Source of the DNA: Gynuella sp050296195
GTDB lineage: Bacteria > Pseudomonadota > Gammaproteobacteria > Pseudomonadales > Natronospirillaceae
NCBI RefSeq assembly: GCF_050296195.1
Contig: NZ_JBNKRB010000005.1
Length of the DNA stretch: 64,000 bases
Reading direction: 5' to 3' (one strand)
The position numbers and the translations under genes are program-made. The notes beneath the pieces were generated by a model. The model searched no databases. It was not told the origin of the DNA and worked only from the letters and a program-made list of their open reading frames with translations. Below, piece after piece: positions 43,175-52,540 of this stretch. Each line of letters opens with the position of its first letter. Positions within the stretch are counted from its first letter, which is position 1.

Positions 43175-44689
43175 ATGGCAGAAGACTGGAAAGAGAAATA
43201 TTTTCAGCTGGTTGAACAGCATGATAACGATCAAACTGTTTATCAGCAGCGGCTTGAAATTCTGCGACGGGGACTGGTACAGGTCAGCCTGGCAGCGGAT
43301 GGTCTGGACAACCAGCTTGACCATCAGTCCGATCAATTGCGCGACCTGCTTCGCGATAAAAACTGTCCGACCGAATCCATTTCTGAGGCACTGATTCGTA
43401 TCGATCAGGAAATTGAACGGGTCGACCAGCTCAAAAACTCCTCTTTGCAGGCGCTTAGACAATATTCGCAACGGCTGATTGAGCTGCTACCACCAGAGCA
43501 AGTTACTACATCTTTCCCACATACGGATGATCTCAAACTGTTGCAGTTACCCGAACTGCTGATACTACTGCTGCAAATTCATCCAAATCATTCCTCTTCA
43601 AATGATCATGAACTCGCCGACCTCAGCCATGAGCCGGCATCGACCGAGCAAATGACTGGGGTGATTCTTGCTTATCTCACAGATCTACTGAATCAACTGC
43701 CGGTTGCAGAAAAGTTTGAAGCAGCTGCCAATAAGTTATCTCAGAAACTACAACGTCCCATTCAATGGCAAGAGATAGAGGATATTTTTCGCGACCTGAC
43801 AGAGTTGATTCTCAGCATTGTTGGCGAGGAACAACAGTCGTTCGAAAATTACCTGATCAGCCTTTCCTCACAACTCAAGGAACTTGGTCAGCAACTACTG
43901 TCCGCCCGCGATTCCCAGAATCAGCAAAGCCATCTGGAAACCCGGTTGCATGAAAAACTGGATCAGGGGTTCAGCCATATTCAACAACAGTTACGTGAAC
44001 AGCGGGAAATCGGCTCGCTCAAACATTCAGTGCAACAACAACTGCAGTCGATTGAACAGGCCGTTACTGAGTTCAAAACCGAACACCTGATTATCGAACA
44101 GAGTCTGCGCGAACAACTGGACGCGCTGTCCAGACAAATGCGTCACATCGAGGCCAACCATGAGGCAGCTGTGCAGGCACTGGAACAACAGCGCAGTCGG
44201 GCTATGACAGACACTCTGACAGGGTTGCCTAACCGCGGTGCCTGGGAAAGTCGCATCACCGAGGAATGTGACCGAGTGAAGCGATATGGCACAGAGTTAA
44301 GCATTCTGGTGGCAGATGTTGATCACTTTAAAAGAATCAACGACAGCTATGGTCACCTGACTGGCGACAAGGTTCTGAAAATACTGGCATCACAGATGCG
44401 CCGGCATTTTCGTCAGAGTGATTTTATAGCTCGTTATGGCGGCGAGGAGTTTGTCATCCTAATGCCCGAAACCAAACTTGAAGAGGCTTATATTGCAGCC
44501 AATAACGTCCGCGAAAAAATCGCGCATTCACATTTTCATTTCAAAGGCGAGCCCGTTCAGATCACTGTTTCTTTCGGCATAGCCAAAGTAAACAAAAAAG
44601 ATACTAAAAAAAGTGCTTTTGAAAAGGCCGATAAGGCACTCTACATGGCAAAACAAAAGGGCCGTAACCGGGTTGAGCCATCCAACTGA
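43175..44689 (+). CDS. Cytosolic coiled-coil diguanylate cyclase
   Basis: This 504-residue protein lacks membrane segments. The first roughly 340 residues are Gln/Glu/Leu-rich and largely helical or coiled-coil (for example 270-340). The GGDEF domain (345-505) has DTLTGLPNRGAW, VADVDHFKRINDSYGHLTGD, active-site RYGGEEF and an RQSD I-site five residues before it. It makes cyclic di-GMP. I start at the ATG at 43175; a TTG at 43163 is also in frame. Similar proteins with the same N-terminal layout occur in Pseudomonas relatives. Confidence 0.92.
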   Translation: MAEDWKEKYFQLVEQHDNDQTVYQQRLEILRRGLVQVSLAADGLDNQLDHQSDQLRDLLRDKNCPTESISEALIRIDQEIERVDQLKNSSLQALRQYSQRLIELLPPEQVTTSFPHTDDLKLLQLPELLILLLQIHPNHSSSNDHELADLSHEPASTEQMTGVILAYLTDLLNQLPVAEKFEAAANKLSQKLQRPIQWQEIEDIFRDLTELILSIVGEEQQSFENYLISLSSQLKELGQQLLSARDSQNQQSHLETRLHEKLDQGFSHIQQQLREQREIGSLKHSVQQQLQSIEQAVTEFKTEHLIIEQSLREQLDALSRQMRHIEANHEAAVQALEQQRSRAMTDTLTGLPNRGAWESRITEECDRVKRYGTELSILVADVDHFKRINDSYGHLTGDKVLKILASQMRRHFRQSDFIARYGGEEFVILMPETKLEEAYIAANNVREKIAHSHFHFKGEPVQITVSFGIAKVNKKDTKKSAFEKADKALYMAKQKGRNRVEPSN

Positions 44690-44692
44690 CAT

Positions 44693-44718
44693 AAAAAAAA
44701 CCCGGGATTACCCCGGGT
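44693..44718 (-). terminator. Terminator of the DUF6055-like protease gene
   Basis: A CCCGGG/CCCGGG stem (44701-44717) with an ATTAC loop is followed on the minus strand by eight T residues. It lies about 100 bases beyond the protease stop and just after the convergent cyclase. Confidence 0.85.
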
Positions 44719-44756
44719 AAATAGTGCTCGCTCTAGCATTTTGAAGCCGGTTTTAC

Positions 44757-44802
44757 CTAGGGGGCCTCTGAAAAAAAGACCTACATTTCAGAAATCCCCT
44801 AG
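44757..44802. repeat. Short palindromic element related to the MITE-like ends
   Basis: CTAGGGG and CCCCTAG flank an inner TCTGAAA...TTTCAGA dyad. The GGCCTCTGAAAAA segment resembles the terminal repeats of the elements at 36397 and 47145, so it may be an end-only remnant. Confidence 0.5.
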
Positions 44803-44819
44803 CGGCCGTAATCAGAAAA

Positions 44820-46751
44820 TCAAAGATCCCTGGGCATTGCTCCATTCAGACGAACCTGATAGTTCAAACCCACCAGTTCAGGGTCACCCGGTTGGCTACG
44901 GAAAGCATCATAGGTATACAAGGCCGTGGGCGTATTGGTGACAACCAACGACGCCTCCTCGCGATTATTAACAGAAATTGTGGCCCGGCCATTCGGGCAT
45001 AGCTGATACCTGATAGCCCCGGTAGTCGTAGAACGTATTGCAACGATGGCAGTAAATGCACTATCACGACGACCGTTACCCAAATTGCTGACCTCAATGT
45101 AAACAGAACCATTACCAGTAATCGTCAGAGGAATGATATTGCTACCGCCATACATAGGTTTACGTTCGTTATAAACACGATAAACAGAATTGCCGGTAGC
45201 ATAGAGATTGCGGTATGCCTGGTCTCTGAAAGGACCGTAGTTAATGACATCAAACAGCCGTCGCTGAACCGCTGGACGGCCAACATCCATGTACGCCAAA
45301 TGGGCGTTATAGTAAGCCATTACAGTTTGTGCAGTCACAGGCGACACCATTCGATTAAGTGTATGGATCGGTGTCTCCTGACCCTGATATTGACGAATCA
45401 GTTGTTGTACAGCGTTACTGTTCAATCCGGTCAAACCATCAGGGTTATTACTGAGATAGGTCAGGAACGGCCAGTTGGCATATCGGTTTTCTGCATGAAT
45501 GATGGAAAGATAAGAGCGACCAATGACAACATAGGGGTCCAGGATACTCTGGTTAGTCGAACGCCCATAACGTCTAGCTACCGCAGCATGCTGAGCGCTC
45601 CCCATAAAAGTATCTGCCACCCATTGAGCAGTGGTTTCCCACCAGGCGCCCGTGTTGCCTTTATCTACCCAATTATACTCGGACAAAGTCAGTGAGTGGC
45701 CGAACTCATGAACATAGATTTCTTCAGAATCCAAATAGTTGGAATTTACGACCAGATAACTCAACCCTGAATAAGCATCAAAACCCATCACTCCACCGGC
45801 ATCAAGGTCAGTAACGGAGTAAACGTTCAGCTTATAAGGCCCCTGAAGCCTGGAATTTATTGGCAATCCCGCTGACCGAAAACCGCGCTCAACGACGTAG
45901 TAATCATAGGCGCCTTCCAGGAAATCCAGCGCCATCTGCAACTGCCGACTGGAATGCTGACCCAGGTTACCCTTAGGACCGTAACGGCCGTTACCACCAT
46001 AATAGATACGGAAGTGGTCGGAATCGACATACAAAGCATTGCGAGTATTTATACCTTCATACTCGTATTCATTGGTAACCGGGGGATAACTCACATTATC
46101 TGACGAGCCATCATCTCCGTCTGTCGCTCCATAAACCCGCCACTCCAGGATGCCTGTCGACTGATAAGTGTTCAACATGGACACTCTGATCCGGTTGGTA
46201 ACAATTCCATCCAGAGACAAAGTATTAAATGTGTCCTTTTCCAACGGAATATATCCGGCCGTGTTCCAGCCATTACCGTTCCAATATTGCAGATATGCGG
46301 TGGTTGGTACGAGTACACCACCATTATCATCAAACCAATATACGTCGGTACTGCTTAGGCTGTGAGTCTGATCCCAATCGTATTGCACCCATTGAATTGA
46401 ATTCGGATTATTCCAGTTACCATAAGCACCGTGACTCTTATCGTTGGAGTGAGCCGGGATACTATTGTCATTCACAGCATCCAACGTTTCCCAGGGTGAA
46501 ACATATGACGTTGTCGCAATTGCCTGAGGTGCAATATTGACTACCAGCTGCTTCTGGGCAGATTCAGTATTACTTTTGCCCATCAATGCTGCCGAGCCAG
46601 TAACACTGCTGACCACTAACAGATCATTACCTGCGACATCACTTTCATTACCAGCCTGAGCCTGACCGACAGAGAGAATCACCAACGGCACAAATACGGC
46701 ACATCCACGCAGCACCGCATGAAATTTTTTCATCCACAACGGATTACTCAT
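44820..46751 (-). CDS. Secreted zinc metallopeptidase-like protein (gluzincin, DUF6055-like)
   Basis: This 643-residue protein has a signal peptide (to AQA, about residue 33). A discoidin-like beta-sandwich (about 75-210; WVQYDWDQTHSLSSTDVYWFDDNGG..LEWRVYG) precedes a catalytic domain with HEFGH near residue 349 and a Glu 20 residues after the second His in AWWETTAQW. That is the gluzincin HExxH-E zinc site. The overall pattern resembles DUF6055 proteins. A C-terminal beta domain follows. It is probably an exported protease or carbohydrate-associated enzyme. Substrate unknown. Confidence 0.8.
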   Translation of the reverse strand: MSNPLWMKKFHAVLRGCAVFVPLVILSVGQAQAGNESDVAGNDLLVVSSVTGSAALMGKSNTESAQKQLVVNIAPQAIATTSYVSPWETLDAVNDNSIPAHSNDKSHGAYGNWNNPNSIQWVQYDWDQTHSLSSTDVYWFDDNGGVLVPTTAYLQYWNGNGWNTAGYIPLEKDTFNTLSLDGIVTNRIRVSMLNTYQSTGILEWRVYGATDGDDGSSDNVSYPPVTNEYEYEGINTRNALYVDSDHFRIYYGGNGRYGPKGNLGQHSSRQLQMALDFLEGAYDYYVVERGFRSAGLPINSRLQGPYKLNVYSVTDLDAGGVMGFDAYSGLSYLVVNSNYLDSEEIYVHEFGHSLTLSEYNWVDKGNTGAWWETTAQWVADTFMGSAQHAAVARRYGRSTNQSILDPYVVIGRSYLSIIHAENRYANWPFLTYLSNNPDGLTGLNSNAVQQLIRQYQGQETPIHTLNRMVSPVTAQTVMAYYNAHLAYMDVGRPAVQRRLFDVINYGPFRDQAYRNLYATGNSVYRVYNERKPMYGGSNIIPLTITGNGSVYIEVSNLGNGRRDSAFTAIVAIRSTTTGAIRYQLCPNGRATISVNNREEASLVVTNTPTALYTYDAFRSQPGDPELVGLNYQVRLNGAMPRDL

Positions 46752-47144
46752 ATTATATTCCCCTCAACCTTCTTGAGAATTTCCAGCCGCAAAACCATCA
46801 AACCAACCCGGCCACATACGAAACATTTTCTAAAGTACTAGAAATCTTTTCTCACAATACTTAACAAGCTCACATGTTTCGAATATTAACGGGCTTCTTT
46901 AAATCAAATTGTTAACTGGACCAGATTATTCCAACAACAGCTTCATACTTATGAATGAGCCATGACCAAAACTTCAAAACAAGGGTCACAACCAGATACT
47001 TTTCATTACAAATAAATGTTAGAAATGCATATGACCGGAAACATTCCTTCTATTTTTATTTTATAGATAAGAGTTATTTTTCAAAAATGTCCGGTATAGA
47101 ATTTATACTTTAATACGGCAAATATGAAACCAAAGATAAAACTT

Positions 47145-47276
47145 GGTACCTCTGAAAAGACGAAATAGTTTTGATGCAGGCGGGGAAACAACTCCTCAAC
47201 TTACTGGCATAAATGAGGATGTGAGACTGGGGCTGACAACGTTCTGCTCGAAAATAGGCCATTTTTCAGAGGTTCC
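47145..47276 (-). repeat. MITE-like repeat, copy B
   Basis: This 132-bp element has good terminal inverted repeats (GGTACCTCTGAAAA and GGAACCTCTGAAAA) and is inverted relative to copy A at 36397-36536. It has no coding capacity, and no clear target-site duplication is seen. Confidence 0.82.
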
Positions 47277-47412
47277 CTTGTATAAATGTTGTCCAGGACT
47301 ACCTATATAGATTCATTCTATGGTCTTGAATGCCTCATCCACGCAGCAAGCGTGCTGAAAAAATGTCGTCCATTTCAAGTTCTTTATGAGCAGTAAGGAA
47401 GGAATGAAGTCA

Positions 47413-47436
47413 GTGCAGTACAGAAATGTACCGCAC
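47413..47436 (-). terminator. Stem-loop after the LKR-like gene
   Basis: GTGCAGTAC and GTACCGCAC form a 9-base stem with one mismatch and a 6-base loop, 24 bases beyond the minus-strand stop. The T-run is poor, so termination is tentative. Confidence 0.4.
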
Positions 47437-47459
47437 AGAAAAGTGGGAAAAGAAAGGTG

Positions 47460-48773
47460 TCAGTCCAGATGACGTTGGAGGTACTGATAATCCGGAGTCA
47501 AAGACCCATGATGGGCGATAACGGCTTTTTTGATCTCCGCCGGCAATAACAGTTTCTCGAATGGCTGGGAATAATCAACCTGAGTCATCTCCGACAACCA
47601 TGGCATCAGTGCCTGACCAAAAAAAGCGGATGCCTCAGCAGGCAGTTCCGTCGGCAGTTTATCCACCGCCAGTATGACAGGCCCCTTACCGGAGACGCCA
47701 TCACTGGCCACCCCGGTTTCCGGGTCGTAGACATAGCATGGATTCGCGGAAGAGGTCGCACGCTGGTTACATTCTATGGAACCACCGATATCACAGGTAA
47801 TATCCGCAATGACTTTCAAACCAGAAGACTGATTATCAGCAAATAGTCTTTTAAGATCCTGACAGGTTACCAGTTTCGGGTAACGTACATCCCAATATAT
47901 ACAGTTGATTAACAGGGTAATATCTGGCAAATATCCTTCAAAATCAGCCTGGTATTTTTCCGGATACTGGAAATAGTCCTGCCATTCAAACGATGCATCT
48001 GGATCAATCGGTTTGACGAAGTGATCACAATCAATAACCACTTTATAGAGTCGCTGCAGATCAAGAGCATTATTGGCCTGCAACTGTTTGAATTCAGCCG
48101 GGGAAATATGAGTCACCGGCAATAGGTCAATAATTTCTCCCGCACCGCGGGCGACTGTACCGTTACCGGTCATAGCAATAACCCAAGGCTTACCAGTCTC
48201 CGGCAGACCATTATCCCTGATCCACTCCCCTGCTGCTTTCACAGCAGACTTGGCTTCCGCTAACGAGCCATACTCCAGTGCCTGACGAATCTGGCTAAAG
48301 GGGTTGGATATGCCTTCATACTCGAGTCGCCGACCCAGTATCCATAATGCATCGATGGCACCAGCCAAACCGGCAAATGGGCCGAAAAACACCAGTCTGC
48401 GACCATCACCGTCGGCGATTTTTTCATAATCAATCAGCGTAACGCGACGGTCCAGCACTGCCTGCAATAACGGCATATTATAGGCCTGCCCTTTAATCGT
48501 ATGAGAAAAGAACACGCAGGCCTTATCAACAGGCAAATCCCCAACCGGTATTTCCTTAACCCCGAGAATCAGATTGGCATCCGTGGTATCTGCAGTAACG
48601 ACCGCTCCGGCAGCACGAAATTCATCATCTTTAAAAAACCGCTTATCCGATGGCTCCACAATGACATTCAGGTCATTATGTTGTATCAGCATCTGAACCT
48701 GGTCTGGGGTCAGTGGTGATCGTTGCTCAAAAATATGGGGGTCTTCAGCACGGATGGCAAAACAGTTTTTCAT
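47460..48773 (-). CDS. Lysine-ketoglutarate reductase-like (saccharopine-forming) dehydrogenase
   Basis: This 437-residue protein resembles the N-terminal half of eukaryotic aminoadipic-semialdehyde synthase: EQRSPLTPDQVQ, FFSHTIKGQAYNMPLLQAVLDRRVTLIDYEKI, VFFGPFAGLAGAIDALWILGRRLEYEG, LLINCIYWDVRYPKLVT and ADITCDIGGSIECNQRATSSANP. That half joins lysine and 2-oxoglutarate into saccharopine using NAD(P)H. The saccharopine-cleaving half is absent and no gene for it lies beside it. The ATG at 48773 is used; a GTG at 48788 adds five residues. Confidence 0.82.
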   Translation of the reverse strand: MKNCFAIRAEDPHIFEQRSPLTPDQVQMLIQHNDLNVIVEPSDKRFFKDDEFRAAGAVVTADTTDANLILGVKEIPVGDLPVDKACVFFSHTIKGQAYNMPLLQAVLDRRVTLIDYEKIADGDGRRLVFFGPFAGLAGAIDALWILGRRLEYEGISNPFSQIRQALEYGSLAEAKSAVKAAGEWIRDNGLPETGKPWVIAMTGNGTVARGAGEIIDLLPVTHISPAEFKQLQANNALDLQRLYKVVIDCDHFVKPIDPDASFEWQDYFQYPEKYQADFEGYLPDITLLINCIYWDVRYPKLVTCQDLKRLFADNQSSGLKVIADITCDIGGSIECNQRATSSANPCYVYDPETGVASDGVSGKGPVILAVDKLPTELPAEASAFFGQALMPWLSEMTQVDYSQPFEKLLLPAEIKKAVIAHHGSLTPDYQYLQRHLD

Positions 48774-48853
48774 AGCAAATCCAAACACAGAGAGTTAATA
48801 CGACCAACAAGCCTATCGCATTGATGACACAGATTGCACCCTTGCATCAAAAG

Positions 48854-51181
48854 TCAGTCGGCCTTGAGGACTTTCTGAATAATATCTGACAGAGTTTTCA
48901 GCTTTATCGGCTTACTCAACAATTCATTCATACCCGCTTGAATATATTCCTGGCGAAATTCCGGTGTTGCAGTGGCACTGATACATATGATCGGCACCGG
49001 TTCGCGTCCATCCTGAAGTTCCTGGCGACGTACTAGTTTGGCAGTATCAACAGCATTTTTATCCGGCAGTTCATCGGCAATCAATACCAGGTCATAGCGT
49101 TCCAGTATCAATTGATCAAGAGCACTTTCAGCTCTGGGGGAGAGCGTAACATCATAACCAAGCTTATCCAGCATGGCCCGAAACACATCCTGATCGACAC
49201 GGCTCGGTTCCACCAGCAGAATCTTCACCATCGGCCGGGTCATCACTTCCGACACATCGATGGAATCGAGGTTAACCGGAATTTCAAACCAGAAAATGGA
49301 CCCCTGAGCCAACTCTGACTGAACACCAATTGCCCCTGACATCAGCTCAATCAATTGCTTACAGATCGCCAATCCCAGACCAACACCGGAATCATCGTTC
49401 TTGCTTCGAGTGAAGGACTCAAACAATCGTTTCTGTTCATTTCGGGAGATGCCAATACCGGTATCCGATACTTCAAACCGCAGGTGGGTTCTCTGTATGG
49501 CACAAATTTTCAGATGCACCGAACCTGCCTCAGTATATTTGACCGCATTACCCAACAGATTAATCAGAATCTGTCGCACTCTTATCGGATCAATGCGGAC
49601 ATTTTCCGGAATATCGTCTGCGATTTCGTAGCTAAACTGAAGGTTTTTGGCTTCCGCTCCGGGAGAAACAATTGAAACACTGCGGGAAACAAAATCAGCA
49701 AACGGTACAAACTTGTATTCAAGTGCAATATGGCCGGACTCTACTCTCGCATGCTCCAGCACTTCATTCACAATATCCAATAGCGCCGAACTCGAAATCG
49801 TCAGAGTTTCCAGGTATTTGTTCTGATCTGTATCCAGCCGGGTCTGTTTTAACAGTTCAATCATACTAATAATGCCATACAGCGGATTTCTGATTTCATG
49901 GCTGAGATGGGAAAAGAATTTCCTTTGTGCCATCACCCGACTCTGCTGCTCCTCATCAACGATTCGCAATAGTTTAAGGCGCTGAACCAACGCCACAGAG
50001 AGAATGATTCCCTCATATACGATAGCGACCTTAAGAGCCAGATATAACATTGGATAGGACGATATCACGCCAATCTTATAGGCTGCGAATAGCAGTAACG
50101 CCAACAGCAAGCCCGTAGTGGCTGCAAAATAAGCATATGCCGGCCGAAAACCATGATTTATCGCCAAAATGGACAAAACGACAGCCAGAGTTGATGCCAT
50201 TACCGCGAGAGACAAAATCAAGAAAGAGGAAACAACAAAATTGACGAACAGAATGACAACAGCAGATAACATTGAAATGCCAATACATACCCACAACAGT
50301 GTGTTGACCTTCGGATTGCTGACCCGATTGATTTGCAGAAAATGTCGACCGAATAGAATGGCAAAAATCAGAATGGCCAGGGACATAAACTGTAAAAAGT
50401 GTGGGTTAAATGCCCGATTGTCAGGCCATAGATACTGAAAAACGATCCCGTCCACACCTGCTGCATATATTGTGAACAGCGCTACATAAATAACGTAGTA
50501 GATATAACCGGGATCTCTCACAAAAAAGAAATTGATCAGATTATAAAAAATCAAAAACAGGGTAATGCCATAAAACAGAAAGGTAACCTGGTCTATCTTC
50601 AACAAATGCGGCCAGTAGCTTTCACCCGCCCAAATGTTAACACCTGTGGACAGGCCGGTGTCTGCTTCAACCATAATCAGTATTTCAGTGGGCTCATATA
50701 TATCAAGAGGTACAATGTAACCACGATGGTTGACCTGACGACGGTAATATGGCCTGGAACTTCCCGTTCGGGTAATGGTTTTGGGAATACCGTTCTGCAC
50801 CTGATAAACATTTACGACACTAAGCAGTGGATTATCAAGAATCAGATTCCAATGCTTATAACGCGTATACGAGGTATCCAGCGTGATTCGTAACCAATAG
50901 CTGGAGCGCGTATAGCCGAAGTTGACGATTTGCTCATCAAATGATTTCCAGGATGATTCCCTGGCCTTGGAAATGACAGAGAATGGAGTTTCTGCCCGGC
51001 TACTGTCCTCAAGATATTCCATGTAAGGCACCAGATTATGATTAGCCTGATTTCCCATCAGGTCCAGTGCCAGGACATCAACTGCCATAAAGACCATTAC
51101 GATCAAGGCGAATACGATCCTGCCATACACCCTAAGCAATGCCTGAAAAAAAGTGTACATCCTTTGACCGGTCCTACTCAT
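48854..51181 (-). CDS. 7TM hybrid histidine kinase with degenerate receiver
   Basis: The 775 residues contain a signal-anchor, a 7TMR-DISMED2-like periplasmic domain (about 45-190), seven membrane helices (about 205-400) and a kinase core. The H-box is FFSHLSHEIRNPLYGIISMIELL; the ATPase boxes are VSDTGIGISRNEQ and GVGLGLAICKQL. The C-terminal receiver (about 655-775) reads LLVEPSRVDQ in place of the acidic pair. It has VLIADELPDKN where the phospho-Asp should stand, so it likely cannot be phosphorylated normally. The ligand is unknown; DISMED2 domains are proposed to bind sugars. ATGs at 51181 or 51160 could start it. Confidence 0.9.
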   Translation of the reverse strand: MSRTGQRMYTFFQALLRVYGRIVFALIVMVFMAVDVLALDLMGNQANHNLVPYMEYLEDSSRAETPFSVISKARESSWKSFDEQIVNFGYTRSSYWLRITLDTSYTRYKHWNLILDNPLLSVVNVYQVQNGIPKTITRTGSSRPYYRRQVNHRGYIVPLDIYEPTEILIMVEADTGLSTGVNIWAGESYWPHLLKIDQVTFLFYGITLFLIFYNLINFFFVRDPGYIYYVIYVALFTIYAAGVDGIVFQYLWPDNRAFNPHFLQFMSLAILIFAILFGRHFLQINRVSNPKVNTLLWVCIGISMLSAVVILFVNFVVSSFLILSLAVMASTLAVVLSILAINHGFRPAYAYFAATTGLLLALLLFAAYKIGVISSYPMLYLALKVAIVYEGIILSVALVQRLKLLRIVDEEQQSRVMAQRKFFSHLSHEIRNPLYGIISMIELLKQTRLDTDQNKYLETLTISSSALLDIVNEVLEHARVESGHIALEYKFVPFADFVSRSVSIVSPGAEAKNLQFSYEIADDIPENVRIDPIRVRQILINLLGNAVKYTEAGSVHLKICAIQRTHLRFEVSDTGIGISRNEQKRLFESFTRSKNDDSGVGLGLAICKQLIELMSGAIGVQSELAQGSIFWFEIPVNLDSIDVSEVMTRPMVKILLVEPSRVDQDVFRAMLDKLGYDVTLSPRAESALDQLILERYDLVLIADELPDKNAVDTAKLVRRQELQDGREPVPIICISATATPEFRQEYIQAGMNELLSKPIKLKTLSDIIQKVLKAD

Positions 51182-51242
51182 TTATCATTCGATTTATAAT
51201 CCAACTTAATATATATTCGCCACTTGGCATAGAGCCAATCGA

Positions 51243-51397
<155 letters not shown>

Positions 51398-51604
51398 GAC
51401 CACATCAGAGAAATACATCTCAAGCCTGTGTTTGCCTCTTCGGCTGCATAATGCATGGTCAGGTTATTTCTCTCCAGTTAATGACCGCAGTCCTGCGCAG
51501 AGCATACCTGTGGACCAATTAAACTGGAACAGGATTATATGTTCCTGTGGACGTGTCTGTTCATCACCCCTGTTCATCTCTCTTTGTTTTTTTGGAGCAT
51601 TAAG

Positions 51605-52537
51605 ATGACAGGATCTTTTTTTATTATGATGGCATGCCTGACCTGGGCTCTGGATACGCTGATCCGCTATCCATTACTCGGTGAGGGATATAATACTTTA
51701 CAGATTGTGATGCTGGAGCATTTGTTTCTCAGCATACTGTTTAGCCCTCTGCTTTGGCTATACCGCAAACGCTGGCTCAGTCTGTCCCCAACCCAATGGC
51801 TAGGCTTTATTGTGATTGGTGGATTTGGCTCAGCTATTGGCAACCTGGCATTTACCCAGGCCTTCCAGTTTCTGCACCCCACAGTGGTTATTCTACTTCA
51901 AAAACTGCAGCCCATCGTCGCTATAACCCTGGCTTATCTGTGGCTTAAAGAACCAATCAAGAAAGGCTTCGCATTCTGGGCAATGATTGTCTTTGCTGGC
52001 AGTTTTATCATGATCTGGCCCGATATCAGCACACTCTTTGGTTCCGTACTTCATTATAACGACCAGATTTCAATGATATTGCTTGGATATGCCCTGACGC
52101 TGGTTGCCGTACTGGCATGGGGGAGCGCCACAGTCTTTGGCAAGTATTTATCCCTGCAAGGACTGAAGCCACAGGAAATCATGACCGGACGATTTACCAC
52201 TGGGTTTATTGTCCTGCTGCCTATTTGGTTGTTACAAGACCACTCCACAATTGACATCAACTGGTCATTGAGTGGCAAAGTTCTTGGCATGGTACTCATC
52301 AGCGGCCTGGCTGGCATGGCTCTGTATTATCAAGGTCTCAGAAGAGTGGGAGCACGCGTGGCAACACTGGCGGAAATGACATTTCCCGTTGCAGCAGTGG
52401 TTGTTAATTGGGCGTTCCTGGATAGTCCGCTGAACCTGTATCAAATCGCAGGCGCCTTGATTCTGATTGCTGGCAACCTTGGTCTGCGTCTGAAAGACTC
52501 TGAACAGCAAGAGTCACTGCAACCACAAAAAGCCTGA
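51605..52537 (+). CDS. ribN: RibN-type riboflavin transporter (EamA/DMT family)
   Basis: This 310-residue protein has ten membrane helices in two EamA halves (GSAIGNLAFTQAFQFLHPTVVILLQKLQPIVAITLAYLWLKEP; GARVATLAEMTFPVAAVVVNWAFLDSPL). GGAG 8 bases before the ATG at 51605 fixes the start; an upstream in-frame ATG at 51539 would lie in the leader. An FMN riboswitch directly upstream supports riboflavin uptake, as for RibN proteins of Vibrio and Rhizobium. The specificity rests on that context. Confidence 0.85.
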   Translation: MTGSFFIMMACLTWALDTLIRYPLLGEGYNTLQIVMLEHLFLSILFSPLLWLYRKRWLSLSPTQWLGFIVIGGFGSAIGNLAFTQAFQFLHPTVVILLQKLQPIVAITLAYLWLKEPIKKGFAFWAMIVFAGSFIMIWPDISTLFGSVLHYNDQISMILLGYALTLVAVLAWGSATVFGKYLSLQGLKPQEIMTGRFTTGFIVLLPIWLLQDHSTIDINWSLSGKVLGMVLISGLAGMALYYQGLRRVGARVATLAEMTFPVAAVVVNWAFLDSPLNLYQIAGALILIAGNLGLRLKDSEQQESLQPQKA

Positions 52538-52540
52538 ACA

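Larger units (their letters stand above)
46752..47459. other. AT-rich intergenic region with MITE-like copy B
   Basis: About 700 bases carry no convincing gene. The first 390 are AT-rich and hold the protease promoter. The repeat at 47145-47276 and a stem-loop at 47413-47436 occupy part of the rest. Confidence 0.5.

Noticed and set aside
43884..44090. Additional small gene inside the diguanylate cyclase
   Set aside because: It is an out-of-frame shadow within a coiled-coil coding region.
47340..47380. Terminator-like hairpin CAGCA-AGCG-TGCTG near 47.35 kb
   Set aside because: It is followed by A residues on the plus strand and preceded by T residues on the minus strand, so it fits neither direction.
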